64,000 nucleotides of DNA from Flavobacterium sp. GTDB taxonomy: Bacteria > Bacteroidota > Bacteroidia > Flavobacteriales > Flavobacteriaceae. Within the stretch, counting starts at the first letter, position 1. Each line of letters opens with the position of its first letter. Made by a program: the position numbers and the translations under genes. Under the pieces are notes generated by a model, which saw nothing but the letters and a program-made list of their open reading frames with translations, did no database searches and was not told the origin of the DNA. Below are positions 16,961 to 24,927 of the stretch, piece after piece. The stretch spans positions 84,597-148,596 of the forward strand of contig NZ_SEBS01000011.1 of the NCBI RefSeq assembly GCF_004211145.1. The letters are read 5' to 3'.

Positions 16961-17502
16961 GCGAATACATAGAAAAGGCCAAAACCGGAGACCAGACGGC
17001 CTTTACGTATTTGCTTGACCATTACTGGAACGAGGTGTACGGATTCATGCTCAAACGCACCGAGAATGAGACCGACGCCGAAGATATCACGATAGAAACC
17101 TTCGGGAAAGCGTTCGACAAGATCGCGGCCTACAATCCCGAATTCCAATTCAACACCTGGCTCATCGCGATCGCGAAAAACGTGCACATCGATATGTTGC
17201 GCAAACGCCGGAAAGCACTTTTTCTGGACATTACCGACGAAGATGACGAACTCGCCTACGATGTCGCCGACACCGCTCCGTCGCCCGAGGACAAACTCAT
17301 CACCGAACAAAATTTATCGAGCCTGTTGCAATGCATCAAACAGCTCAAGCCGCATTATCAGGAAGTGATCCAACTGCGATACTTTCAGGAATTGTCGTAT
17401 CAGGAAATCGCCGACGAGCTCAAAGAACCTTTGACGAACGTGAAGGTGAAGTTGTTGCGGGCGAAGAAGTTGTTGGCGGAGGTTATTGAGAATCGGAGGT
17501 AG
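16951..17502 (+). CDS. ECF-type RNA polymerase sigma factor
   Basis: 183 residues if started at the TTG at 16951, which makes the product begin with EISEYIEKAKTGDQTAF, the usual start of region 2 in this family. There is no ATG in frame nearby. Region 2 continues with TENETDAEDITIETFGKAFD; region 4 has QVIQLRYFQELSYQEIAD-like sequence (VIQLRYFQELSYQEIAD) and NVKVKLLRAKKLL. The gene overlaps the end of the glycosyltransferase by 10 bases, so it is probably expressed from that transcript. No anti-sigma gene follows, unlike the sigma factor at 44341, so its signal is unknown. Confidence 0.88.
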   Translation: MEISEYIEKAKTGDQTAFTYLLDHYWNEVYGFMLKRTENETDAEDITIETFGKAFDKIAAYNPEFQFNTWLIAIAKNVHIDMLRKRRKALFLDITDEDDELAYDVADTAPSPEDKLITEQNLSSLLQCIKQLKPHYQEVIQLRYFQELSYQEIADELKEPLTNVKVKLLRAKKLLAEVIENRR

Positions 17503-17510
17503 GCGTTTTT

Positions 17511-17740
17511 TGGACACACTGCGGTTGGGACACGCTGCGCTTTAGACACGCTTCGCTTGGGACACGCTGCGCTTGGGATTCGATTTCGGTGGAAGAAATT
17601 TGGGGTTTGATTTGCGTTTTGGGTGAAATGAGACGCTGCGCTTTGGACACGTTGCGCTTTGGACACGTTGCGCTTGGGACACGGTGCGCTTTGGATTCGA
17701 TTTCGGTGAAAGGAAGTTTGGGTTTTGATTTGGGTTTTGG
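17511..17740. repeat. 16-bp tandem repeats in two direct blocks
   Basis: Units of the form GACACGCTGCGCTTGG (16 bp) are repeated about four times at 17511-17577, followed by a conserved tail around ATTCGATTTCGGTG. The whole arrangement is then repeated at 17629-17740 with CACGTTGCGCTTTGGA-type units and the same tail. The same 16-bp family occurs at 29091-29378. The units could be read as an open frame on the minus strand, but I take this to be a consequence of the repeat. Confidence 0.8.
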
Positions 17741-17781
17741 TTGGCTGACACCATTTATTTGCTGCAATTAGATTTAGATCG

Positions 17782-18348
17782 ATGGATTGGATGTTCGTTT
17801 TGATAGTTGCTGTTTTCGCGGTTCCGACGTATTTTTTGGTGAGATTGCTTATCGGGAAATCGATTGTGGATTTGCGAAAACGAAAAATTGCGGTTTGGAT
17901 CACGACGATTTGCGCGACTCCGTTGGCGATTATCGGAACGATTTGGTTTGTCGTTTGGTGCGTGAGTTATCATCCGACGCGGGATTTCGATAGGATGCGG
18001 TGGAAAAATGACGACCGACATCGGTATGAATTGTCGGAAAACCTTATCGACAGCAAATTATTGGTCGGGAAAACAAAGCAGCAAGTCATTTTTATTTTGG
18101 GCGAAGAAGACAACCCGATTGCTTCAAACGAATGGGAATACGACCTAGGATTGAAACCGTCGATCCTGGCTTTTGACAATGACATTTTTGGTGATCGAAT
18201 TCGACAATGGAAAAGTGGTTCGCGTGAGCCAGCATACGAGTTAAACGTGCGAAAAGCAATCGATGAAGATATTCATTTCAATAATTTTGGGCGTTTTAGT
18301 TATCGGAATTGCATTTATGTGGTTGCTGTTGGGCGCCTCGTCCCATAA
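17782..18348 (+). CDS. Membrane-anchored protein of unknown function, probably frameshifted
   Basis: 188 residues as read. Two N-terminal membrane helices (MDWMFVLIVAVFAVPTYFLV and IWFVVWCVSY region) lead to a small soluble domain with LLVGKTKQQVIFILGEED and NEWEYDLGL, a pattern like SmpA/BamE-type or similar beta-rich lipoproteins. At a T5 run (18185-18189) the frame appears to slip. Removing one T gives the coherent ending LVIEFDNGKVVRVSQHTS with a TAA at 18242-18244, just before the next gene. As read, the frame instead runs 86 bases into that gene with an implausible tail. The product is therefore best treated as damaged, or the base as an error. Confidence 0.6.
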   Translation: MDWMFVLIVAVFAVPTYFLVRLLIGKSIVDLRKRKIAVWITTICATPLAIIGTIWFVVWCVSYHPTRDFDRMRWKNDDRHRYELSENLIDSKLLVGKTKQQVIFILGEEDNPIASNEWEYDLGLKPSILAFDNDIFGDRIRQWKSGSREPAYELNVRKAIDEDIHFNNFGRFSYRNCIYVVAVGRLVP

Positions 18349-18664
18349 CGTTCCGCTTTCGAGCCATGTGTCGTGTGCGGCGATTTTGCTGGTTTTAATT
18401 ACGCTTTTGGCTATCGTGAATCGGATTTGGCACAGACTGAAATCATTCATCGCGATTGCGACGGTCGAGTTGCTTATCATTTTTAGTTATAAATTCCTCC
18501 AACCGAAATGCGAACCGTGCTTACCCGATGATTTTTGCCCGCCTTGCGAATCGACCCAACAACTGGTTTTACGGTATTTTGCTCTAACAATAATATTCAC
18601 ATTTTTGCTTTGGCAGATCGTCAAAGCCGCCAAAACTCCTGCTCGTCGCCGGGCCAATAAATAA
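18263..18664 (+). CDS. Small membrane protein with a Cys-rich loop
   Basis: 133 residues with about four helices (for example FISIILGVLVIGIAFMWLLL and AAILLVLITLLAIV). Between helices 3 and 4 is a polar loop CEPCLPDDFCPPCEST with two CxxC-like Cys pairs, which could bind a metal or form disulfides. I do not recognise a family. The N-terminal ~45 residues are clearly paralogous to the 58-residue protein encoded directly downstream (MKIFISIILG versus MKSFISIILG, both with LGASSHN and SSHxSCA). The gene lies 18 bases after the frame-corrected end of the preceding gene. Confidence 0.6.
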   Translation: MKIFISIILGVLVIGIAFMWLLLGASSHNVPLSSHVSCAAILLVLITLLAIVNRIWHRLKSFIAIATVELLIIFSYKFLQPKCEPCLPDDFCPPCESTQQLVLRYFALTIIFTFLLWQIVKAAKTPARRRANK

Positions 18665-18675
18665 TAATATAATCC

Positions 18676-18852
18676 GTGAAATCATTCATTTCAATAATCT
18701 TAGGAATCGCAATTCTCGCCGTGGGATTTTTTTGGTTGATGCTCGGCGCTTCGTCGCACAATATTCCGGCGTCAAGTCATTTTTCATGCGCGGTGATTTT
18801 GTTGGTGTTGTCGACACTTTTTTGGCTCAACATGGGCTCGCGCGAAAAATGA
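18676..18852 (+). CDS. Short membrane protein, truncated tandem paralogue (GTG start)
   Basis: A 58-residue product starting at GTG 18676 and ending at TGA 18850-18852. It reads KSFISIILGIAILAVGFFWL, then MLGASSHNIPASSHFSCAVI, then LLVLSTLFWLNMGSREK. It matches the first ~55 residues of the gene just upstream but stops before that protein's Cys-rich loop. It is either a functional short paralogue (two membrane helices) or a remnant of tandem duplication. The 11-base spacing from the upstream stop suggests co-transcription. Confidence 0.55.
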   Translation: MKSFISIILGIAILAVGFFWLMLGASSHNIPASSHFSCAVILLVLSTLFWLNMGSREK

Positions 18853-18924
18853 AACGTAAATGCGGTGTCCAAAATTTTTATCAGATGCGGATTATCGTAA
18901 TTTGCACACGGTAAACCAGAAACC

Positions 18925-19734
18925 ATGACGCGATTTTCTTTCTTTATTTCAATTTTGGCTTTTCAGAACAATCTGATCGGGCAGGAATGTAAAATCCCGC
19001 CAACATTGGAAACAGAACTGGCATACGTTTCGACAACTGCCTCGTTCGGCGAAAAGGATTTCTACCGGATCAACACCTTGCTTTTTGAATTGCAGGCCGA
19101 CAGTTTGAAAACGCTGCCGTATTGCCCATCTTATTCCGACAATATCCGACGCCTGTTCGATTCGGAAAACCCCAATAAACGCGTACTCGCCTATCGTTTG
19201 ATCGGTTCGGCGAAAGATCCGGCGTTCAATGTCGAACTCAGGAACCGACTGAAATCGGACGAGAACTCCCTATTAAAAACCTGGAGCGCGATCGCCGTCC
19301 TGGAAAACGATTGTGCATCGGCTTCCGACGATATTTTCCGGCTGCTTTCGGCCCCGCCTGAAGGATTGCCTGGCGACGTTTTGATAAATATGTACGCGCG
19401 ATGCGATCAGGACGCGGTCAAGAAAACATGCTGGAAATTTGTCGATTCGCCGGTAAGAAGCGAGCAGATAATCGCGATCCAATGCCTGTCGACTTTCGGG
19501 ACAGATAAAGAATTACAGGCGAAACTCATGGAATTCCTAAACACTTGGGAAGGCGATTACAAAGGCTGGGTAATTGCCGCAATGGCCATGCAACACATGG
19601 GAAATTTGAGTCCGTTCTTGAAAAAATATGCCGAAGTCGAGAACCTGCGGGACGTCGTGATCCGCGCATTGTTGCACAGTCCCACAAAGGCCGACGTCGC
19701 TCTCGCCAAGCAACTCGAGAAAGAAAAAAAATAA
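18925..19734 (+). CDS. Secreted HEAT-repeat-like protein
   Basis: 269 residues. A probable signal peptide (MTRFSFFISILAFQNNLIGQ) is followed by alpha-helical repeats in pairs, e.g. NPNKRVLAYRLIGSAKD, LLKTWSAIAVLENDCAS, SEQIIAIQCLSTFGTD and YKGWVIAAMAMQHMGNLS, with the spacing of HEAT/armadillo-like repeats. Such solenoids usually mediate protein contacts. No catalytic residues are evident and no neighbour suggests a partner. The mature protein would begin near ECKIPP in the periplasm. Confidence 0.6.
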   Translation: MTRFSFFISILAFQNNLIGQECKIPPTLETELAYVSTTASFGEKDFYRINTLLFELQADSLKTLPYCPSYSDNIRRLFDSENPNKRVLAYRLIGSAKDPAFNVELRNRLKSDENSLLKTWSAIAVLENDCASASDDIFRLLSAPPEGLPGDVLINMYARCDQDAVKKTCWKFVDSPVRSEQIIAIQCLSTFGTDKELQAKLMEFLNTWEGDYKGWVIAAMAMQHMGNLSPFLKKYAEVENLRDVVIRALLHSPTKADVALAKQLEKEKK

Positions 19735-19793
19735 TTTAAATCGTTGCGCAAGCAAAAAACGTACGCTATCTCGTCGGCTCGACTTTACAAGTC

Positions 19794-20198
19794 TTAAGCG
19801 CTGAATTCGTGAACCAAAGTCTTCGCCTTCTCGACGATATCATTCCCATCGCTCGAAACGAAAACAATTCGATACACATCGTATTGGTTCGCGTCCTTCA
19901 ACGATTTTTTTAGTAGTGAAGCTACTGATTTTGCGAGTTCCCCTACCGTGTGTGGATCTTCGGGCAGATTTTTCGGGTTGATAACGCTGAATTCCAACGA
20001 TGAGATCGTTTCTTTACCTGATTTACTTTCCTTGCCTTTCATGTCGACTGATTCACACGACACAATTTCGTTGAATTATTTCTCAATGACTGTCGTGTCT
20101 TTGTTGAAAACAGGCGGCTTCTCGCTGTTTGTCGTGAACGTACATGAAAGGATAATCACCGAGACGAACGCAGTGAAAAAAAAGTTTCGGATTCTCAT
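19794..20198 (-). pseudogene. Lipoprotein gene interrupted by an in-frame stop
   Basis: An ATG at 20198 begins MRIRNFFFTAFVSVIILSCT, a typical lipoprotein signal with a lipobox Cys19. After codon 40 the frame meets TAA (20078-20076) and then continues open in the same frame to 19794, encoding a polar ~90-residue domain with SSLEFSVINPKNLPEDPHTV and YDVYRIVFVSSDGNDIVEK. Because signal and body are in the same frame, a single base change would restore a 134-residue lipoprotein. A shorter product could start at the GTG at 20063 but would lack a signal. I do not recognise the family. Confidence 0.65.
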
Positions 20199-20517
20199 TT
20201 TGCATTTTTTTTGTCGGTTGCTAATTAATAAAAGTAGGTCAGTAACCAAAATTGGAACGAAGGCGATTTCATGGTAGCTTTCCTACCGACCTCATTTTGA
20301 CAAACCGTCCCAACTTTTTGCCTCCATTATTCATCTTTCAAACAATGCGTTCAGGTAACAGTTTATTTTTTTATCCAAAAAAGATTCAATGTGCAGCGCG
20401 TCCAAAAAAAATTAACATTAACACAATTTTTCGCTCACCGAATCAGTTATCAAAGTAACACTCAATCGTTTTCGAAAATGAAACATAATTACCTAACCAT
20501 TTTAAAATAAATTAATT
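20199..20517. other. Intergenic region upstream of the TonB-like gene
   Basis: This 319-bp gap separates the interrupted lipoprotein gene from the energy transducer gene and must contain the divergent promoters. I see a short hairpin GGTAGCTTTCCTACC near 20272-20286 and an AT-rich stretch before the ATG, but no convincing TAnnTTTG element and no gene. Confidence 0.4.
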
Positions 20518-21336
20518 ATGTCACAAACCAGTATTTTTGAAAAGCGTTGGCTTGATCTCGTGTTCGAAGGGAAAAACAAAGCCTACGGCGCTTACCAGTT
20601 ACGGCTCGAAAACAGGCGAACCACGATTCTCGCCATGTTGTACGCACTTTTGTTCATCGGAGGCGTTTCAGGAGGTGGATTCTTGTTGAGTTCGTTCGGA
20701 AATAAACCCGGCATCGACTCGCTTTCGCCAATAGAAAACGATTCGATCGTAGTGGTCGACCTTGATTACCCGAAGCCGCCAATCGAACCGATCGCACCAA
20801 AACCACCAGTCGATGCGCCACCGTCGACCTCTGAACCGATAGACGATTGGAGAACCGATCCCGTAGTCGCACCGCCGATCGATGCGAATACCGATCCTAT
20901 CGAAAACCCACCGGCAACACCGGCTGCGACTCCCGGAAGCGGAACCGATACCGGCGGCGTGACTGACGGCGGAACTCCCGGAGGTACGTCAACCGGAACC
21001 GAAAACATACCTGACAACAGTCCCGTTGGAACCGCAGTCCTCGATCGCCAACCGATGTTCCCGGGCGGAATGCAGGCGTTCTACACTTACGTCGGGAATA
21101 ATTTTGAGAAACCGGAGGCCAACGACGAAGCCGCGATCCGAATTTTCGTGTCGTTCGTAATCGAAAAAGACGGCACGATGACCGATATCGTCGTGAAGAA
21201 CAAACCCGGCTACGCGCTCGAAAAAGAAGCAGTGCGCGTATTGAAATCCCTGCGCAAAAAATGGACGCCGGGCGTGAAGAACGGGCAACCGATGCGCGTA
21301 TTGTATACGCTTCCGATTACGATTAAACCCGAGTAA
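20518..21336 (+). CDS. Energy transducer TonB family protein
   Basis: 272 residues. The N-terminus FEKRWLDLVFEGKNKAYGAY is the conserved cytoplasmic part of Bacteroidota TonB homologues. One membrane helix (ILAMLYALLFIGGVSGGGF) follows, then a long Pro/Thr/Gly-rich periplasmic linker (~residues 75-175), and a C-terminal TonB domain with FVIEKDGTMTDIVVKNKPGY and VRVLKSLRKKWTPGVKNGQP. It would couple the proton-motive force to outer-membrane receptors such as the one at 45893. It has its own hairpin terminator. No ExbB/ExbD genes are adjacent. Confidence 0.93.
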   Translation: MSQTSIFEKRWLDLVFEGKNKAYGAYQLRLENRRTTILAMLYALLFIGGVSGGGFLLSSFGNKPGIDSLSPIENDSIVVVDLDYPKPPIEPIAPKPPVDAPPSTSEPIDDWRTDPVVAPPIDANTDPIENPPATPAATPGSGTDTGGVTDGGTPGGTSTGTENIPDNSPVGTAVLDRQPMFPGGMQAFYTYVGNNFEKPEANDEAAIRIFVSFVIEKDGTMTDIVVKNKPGYALEKEAVRVLKSLRKKWTPGVKNGQPMRVLYTLPITIKPE

Positions 21337-21360
21337 ACACAAGAATGGAATTTAACTTGG

Positions 21361-21386
21361 CAGGCCTTTGGGCCTGTTTTTTTTTG
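21361..21386 (+). terminator. Rho-independent terminator after the TonB-like gene
   Basis: CAGGCC (21361-21366), a TTTG loop and GGCCTG (21371-21376) form a perfect 6-bp stem followed directly by ten bases containing nine Ts. Confidence 0.88.
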
Positions 21387-21484
21387 TTTTCTAAATTGAA
21401 GATTTTAGATTGCCGATTTTAATTGTAAAGATCCCGGTCAAAATTTCGATCATCTTTTCGGTCTAGAACTTTCTGGCCTGCATC

Positions 21485-21565
21485 CGTAAATCTGTAAATC
21501 TGAAATCTGTGAATCTGAAAATCTGAAATTTGTAAATCTGTAAATCTGTAAATCTAAAATCTAAA
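21485..21565. repeat. Octamer repeat of the TAAATCTG type
   Basis: Units TAAATCTG and variants (TGAAATCTG, TGAATCTG) are repeated about ten times just downstream of the PhnA-domain gene. The same unit family, in both orientations, occurs at 44870-44945 and 48203-48312. No gene is present in the 21387-21560 interval. Confidence 0.7.
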
Positions 21566-21770
21566 CTTTCTTCACGAATTCCGTCCTCAAAACCATCGCC
21601 GTCTTATTCACGCGGCAATCGATTTCAGCGGGATCATCGGTAAGTTTTATGTTGTTGACTTTGGTGCCGCGTTTGATCACGTCGCTTGAACCGCGAACTT
21701 TCAGGTCTTTGATGACCGTTACCGAATCGCCGTCGTTGAGGATGTTTCCGTTGCTGTCTTTTGTTTCCAT
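21561..21770 (-). CDS. PhnA/YjdM C-terminal domain protein
   Basis: 69 residues: METKDSNGNILNDGDSVTVI, then KDLKVRGSSDVIKRGTKVNN and IKLTDDPAEIDCRVN. This is the C-terminal SH3-like domain of the PhnA (YjdM) family, complete in itself; the N-terminal zinc ribbon of the E. coli protein is missing. Despite the historical name, the family is not shown to degrade phosphonates, and its role is unknown. Stand-alone short versions are common in Bacteroidota as I recall. The gene is flanked by octamer repeats on both sides. Confidence 0.85.
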   Translation of the reverse strand: METKDSNGNILNDGDSVTVIKDLKVRGSSDVIKRGTKVNNIKLTDDPAEIDCRVNKTAMVLRTEFVKKV

Positions 21771-21776
21771 TTTTTA

Positions 21777-22071
21777 AGTGCCTGAGTGAATGAGTGCCTG
21801 AGTGCCTGAGTGCCTGAGTTCGAATAATTAGGGATAACACTTATTTTTTCGATTCGAACACGCCGACAATTGAGGACGATTTGTCTGCAAAACTACGAAA
21901 TCACTTGAGTTGAAATTACGCAATGGTATTTAAAATAATTTGCTTTCGTGAAATTTTGCTCCGACGTGTCGATCTCGACTTATCAACTAACTCTCTAATG
22001 TCAATCCGATCGGACAATTTCTTCGAAACGAAAACCTCTCAGGCACTCAGGCACTCATTTACTCAGGCACT
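21777..22071. mobile_element. Empty inverted-repeat element with 34-bp arms
   Basis: The arm at 21777-21810 (AGTGCCTGAGTGAATGAGTG and onward) returns in inverted orientation at 22038-22071 with one mismatch in 34. The arms are made of octamers (GAGTGCCT). The ~227 bp between them contain no convincing gene. It has the form of a MITE or of a cassette that has lost its gene. It fills most of the 346-bp gap between the PhnA-domain gene and the MFS transporter gene. Confidence 0.55.
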
Positions 22072-22089
22072 ATCGAAGCACTATTTCAT

Positions 22090-22097
22090 TACTTTTG
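22090..22097 (+). promoter_or_regulatory. Candidate -7 element of the MFS transporter gene
   Basis: TACTTTTG matches TAnnTTTG and lies 19 bases before the ATG. No -33 TTTG is visible at the right distance, because the inverted repeat occupies that place. Confidence 0.4.
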
Positions 22098-22116
22098 ATC
22101 AACCAACCAACCAAAA

Positions 22117-23361
22117 ATGCAATCATTCACCACTTCCCAAAAGCTCGGGCATTTGTTCAGCTTTCCAGTAATCGTGGCCGCACTCGGCTATTTCGTTGAT
22201 ATTTATGACCTGTTGCTTTTCGGGATCGTGCGCGTCCCAAGCTTGGAATCGCTCGGCGTCGATGCCGACAAAGCCGGGACGTTGATCTTGAATTTCCAGA
22301 TGACGGGACTGCTGCTCGGCGGAATCTTATGGGGAATCTTGGGCGATCGAAAAGGACGGCTTTCAGTGTTGTTTGGATCAATACTCGTATATTCTCTCGC
22401 GAACATCGCCTGTGGTTTCCTTCCATATTTACCGTCCGACAATATCGTCGCGCTCTATGCGACGTTGCGTTTCATAGCCGGCGTCGGTTTGGCGGGCGAA
22501 CTCGGAGCCGGAATCACGCTGGTTTCTGAAAGCCTGCCGAAAGAACTGCGTGCCATCGGAACTTCAATGGTCGCCGGATTCGGGCTTTTAGGCGCTGTCG
22601 TCGCGAACTTCACCGTGGAACTTTCAGGCGATTGGGCGACGGCGTACTTCATCGGCGGCGGGCTCGGTCTGTTGTTGCTTTTCCTGCGCATCGGCGTACT
22701 CGAAAGCGGCATGTTCGAGCAGATCGAACACAAGGAGCACATCAAAAAAGGAAATTTCCTTTCGCTTTTCACGAATTCGAGGCGTTTTGTGAAATACTTG
22801 AAATGTATCGCGATCGGTTTGCCCACGTGGTTTTGCGTCGGAATTTTGGCCGTCATGGGCAATCAGTTCGCACCATCTTTCGGCATTGAAAGCATCAATC
22901 CGGGAAAGGCAATCATGTGGACGTACGTCGGGATTTCGATCGGCGATTTCGCGAGCGGTTTCATTTCGCACGCGTTGCATTCGCGCAAGAAGGCGATTTT
23001 TTACATGATGGTTTTTACGGCGATCGGAATCGGATTCATGCTTTTCGGAGGCTCGAAATCTGAGAGTCATTATTATTTCTTTTGCATCTGGCTTGGTCTC
23101 GGCACCGGATATTGGGCACTTTTCGTAACGGTCGCGGCTGAGCAGTTCGGCACCAACATCCGCAGCACGGCGACGACCACGGTTCCGAATATGGTGCGCG
23201 GCTTATTGCCTGTGATGTTGTTCGGGTTCGACTTTTTCAAGTTGCACGCGAGTGTCGTGTGGTCAGCGATCATTGTGGGAAGCATCGTTTTCGTACTCGC
23301 GATCTACTCAACGCTGACAATTCCCGAAACACACGGTCGCGACTTGGAATTCACTGAATAA
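22117..23361 (+). CDS. MFS transporter (sugar/metabolite:H+ symporter type)
   Basis: 414 residues with twelve predicted membrane helices. The MFS signature between helices 2 and 3 reads GILGDRKGRLSVLFGS, and helix 4-5 has GVGLAGELGAGITLVSE with ELRAIGTSM after it, as in the metabolite-proton symporter and sialate/benzoate transporter groups. The second half has WLGLGTGYWALFVTVAAEQF and ends with PETHGRDLEF, the typical PETKG-like end of sugar-porter relatives. The substrate cannot be deduced; no catabolic genes are adjacent. It lies between an inverted-repeat element and a T9SS adhesin gene. Confidence 0.9.
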   Translation: MQSFTTSQKLGHLFSFPVIVAALGYFVDIYDLLLFGIVRVPSLESLGVDADKAGTLILNFQMTGLLLGGILWGILGDRKGRLSVLFGSILVYSLANIACGFLPYLPSDNIVALYATLRFIAGVGLAGELGAGITLVSESLPKELRAIGTSMVAGFGLLGAVVANFTVELSGDWATAYFIGGGLGLLLLFLRIGVLESGMFEQIEHKEHIKKGNFLSLFTNSRRFVKYLKCIAIGLPTWFCVGILAVMGNQFAPSFGIESINPGKAIMWTYVGISIGDFASGFISHALHSRKKAIFYMMVFTAIGIGFMLFGGSKSESHYYFFCIWLGLGTGYWALFVTVAAEQFGTNIRSTATTTVPNMVRGLLPVMLFGFDFFKLHASVVWSAIIVGSIVFVLAIYSTLTIPETHGRDLEFTE

Positions 23362-23482
23362 CAGCACAATAACTCGTTTCGCTAAAGTGTAAATCCTCTA
23401 TCATGGAATGTTAAAAGTCAGATTTTTAAGACGCCTTTTGTCTTTTATTTCTTAACTTACCGATTAAACAATAACAACTTAC

Positions 23483-24712
23483 ATGATGAAAAAATTACTT
23501 ATTGCGCTGGCATTCCTACCCATCGCAGGTTTTAGCCAGGTCTTGACCGAAGACTTTGAAGGCGGAACTTTCCCTCCAACCGGATGGACCGTCATTAATA
23601 CGAACGCCGCTCAAAATTGGGCGATTTACACCGATGGGCCAATCACAGGCGATGCATCGGCAAACGTCGAATACGATCTTGGCGCACAGGACGAATGGCT
23701 TATCAGCCCGAGTTTTGATCTTACCACTTTACCAACAGCTTTTCTCGAATTCAACATTTCGTTGAGTTATTACTGGTCAGTCGATCCTGAAGACAATTAC
23801 GATGTTTTCGTAAAAGTTTCGACCGATGGCGGCCAAACATGGAGTACCGTTTGGGACGAAGAATCTATTCCCGAATTCGCAAGCTATGAGCCGTTTTCGG
23901 TTTCAGTCGACCTCGCGCAGTATGTTGGCAATGCGAATGTGAAAGTGGCTTTCCAATATATCGGTGCCGACGGAGCGCAACTCCTCATCGACGACATCGT
24001 AGTAAAAGAAGAGCAAACGCCTCCACCTGTTCCGCCGGCAAACGACAACTGCGTCGGAGCGATCGCGCTTACGCCGGGTAACAATTTCGAAGCCGCGGCC
24101 GTCGAGTTCACGAACGACAATGCCACGGATTCGGCTGAAATTCCTGAGTGTCAGGAGTCGGCAGCCGCTGACGTCTGGTTTTCGGTTGTGGTTCCCGCGA
24201 GCGGATCGATTACCATCGAAACCGATTTGGCCGATGGTTCTGAGAATGAGGATACGGTTATTGGAGTTTACACCGGAGCTTGCGGCTCGTTGACTTCCAT
24301 CGGCTGTAACGACGACAATGAAGATACTGAAAACCTTTTCTCGAAGGTAGTGTTGACCGCGCTTACGCCCGGAGCGACACTATATGTCGGCGTTTGGTCG
24401 TATGCAGGTTTCTTTGGAACTACGACCGGCGCGTTCAGGGTCGCAGCCTACGACGCTTCTCTGGCCGCTCCGTCGTTCGATACTTCTAAATTCTCGTACT
24501 ATCCGAATCCGGTCAAAGACAGGTTGAACGTGGAGTACGACAGTGAAATCGCCGACGTGACCGTTTTCAATCTCATGGGTCAACAGGTTTTGAAACAGCA
24601 GATGAACGCGAATTCAGGACAAGTCGATGTTTCAGCTTTGGCGTCCGGCGCTTATCTGATGAAAGTGAACGCTCAGGATTCGGTGAAAACATATCGCATC
24701 GTGAAGCAGTAA
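23483..24712 (+). CDS. Secreted adhesin-like protein with T9SS type A sorting domain
   Basis: 409 residues. A signal peptide (MKKLLIALAFLPIAGFSQ) is followed by a choice-of-anchor-J/cleaved-adhesin beta-sandwich at ~20-175 (EDFEGGTFPPTGWTVINT, then LLIDDIVV). A second beta domain begins NDNCVGAIALTPG. The C-terminal ~75 residues are a T9SS type A sorting domain (YYPNPVKDRLNVEY, FNLMGQQVL, LASGAYLMKV, YRIVKQ). It should cross the outer membrane through the type IX system and be attached to the cell surface or released. Two consecutive ATGs are possible starts. A strong terminator follows. Confidence 0.93.
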   Translation: MMKKLLIALAFLPIAGFSQVLTEDFEGGTFPPTGWTVINTNAAQNWAIYTDGPITGDASANVEYDLGAQDEWLISPSFDLTTLPTAFLEFNISLSYYWSVDPEDNYDVFVKVSTDGGQTWSTVWDEESIPEFASYEPFSVSVDLAQYVGNANVKVAFQYIGADGAQLLIDDIVVKEEQTPPPVPPANDNCVGAIALTPGNNFEAAAVEFTNDNATDSAEIPECQESAAADVWFSVVVPASGSITIETDLADGSENEDTVIGVYTGACGSLTSIGCNDDNEDTENLFSKVVLTALTPGATLYVGVWSYAGFFGTTTGAFRVAAYDASLAAPSFDTSKFSYYPNPVKDRLNVEYDSEIADVTVFNLMGQQVLKQQMNANSGQVDVSALASGAYLMKVNAQDSVKTYRIVKQ

Positions 24713-24730
24713 TTGTGCGGACTAAAATTC

Positions 24731-24758
24731 AAAAGCTGCCTTCGGGCAGCTTTTTTTT
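24731..24758 (+). terminator. Rho-independent terminator after the T9SS adhesin gene
   Basis: AAAAGCTGCC, a TTCG tetraloop and GGCAGC plus Ts form a 10-bp stem (counting A-T pairs), followed by eight Ts. Confidence 0.92.
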
Positions 24759-24761
24759 ATT

Positions 24762-24880
24762 AAGTGCTGAAGTGCTGAAGTGCTTGGTGCTGAAGTGTGG
24801 AAGTTATGCTCAAATGGTCGGGTAGCTTTAGCATTACAGCTCTTTAGCACTTCAGCACCAAGCACTTTAGCACTTTGCAC
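24762..24880. repeat. Imperfect inverted repeat of AAGTGCTG octamers
   Basis: The left arm (about 24762-24797: AAGTGCTG repeated, with GCTTGGTGCTGAAGTG) is matched in inverted orientation by 24844-24880, roughly 33 of 37 positions, around a spacer of about 46 bp. The right arm also overlaps the -33 region of the lipA promoter. Confidence 0.65.
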
Positions 24881-24908
24881 TATTTAACAAACTTTCTCCG
24901 TAAATTTG
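24874..24908 (+). promoter_or_regulatory. Promoter of lipA
   Basis: TTTG at 24874-24877, a 23-bp spacer, and TAAATTTG at 24901-24908 fit the Bacteroidota promoter pattern at the upper limit of spacing. The -7 element is 19 bases before the lipA ATG. Confidence 0.55.
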
Positions 24909-24927
24909 CCATTCAAAAATCAACGAC

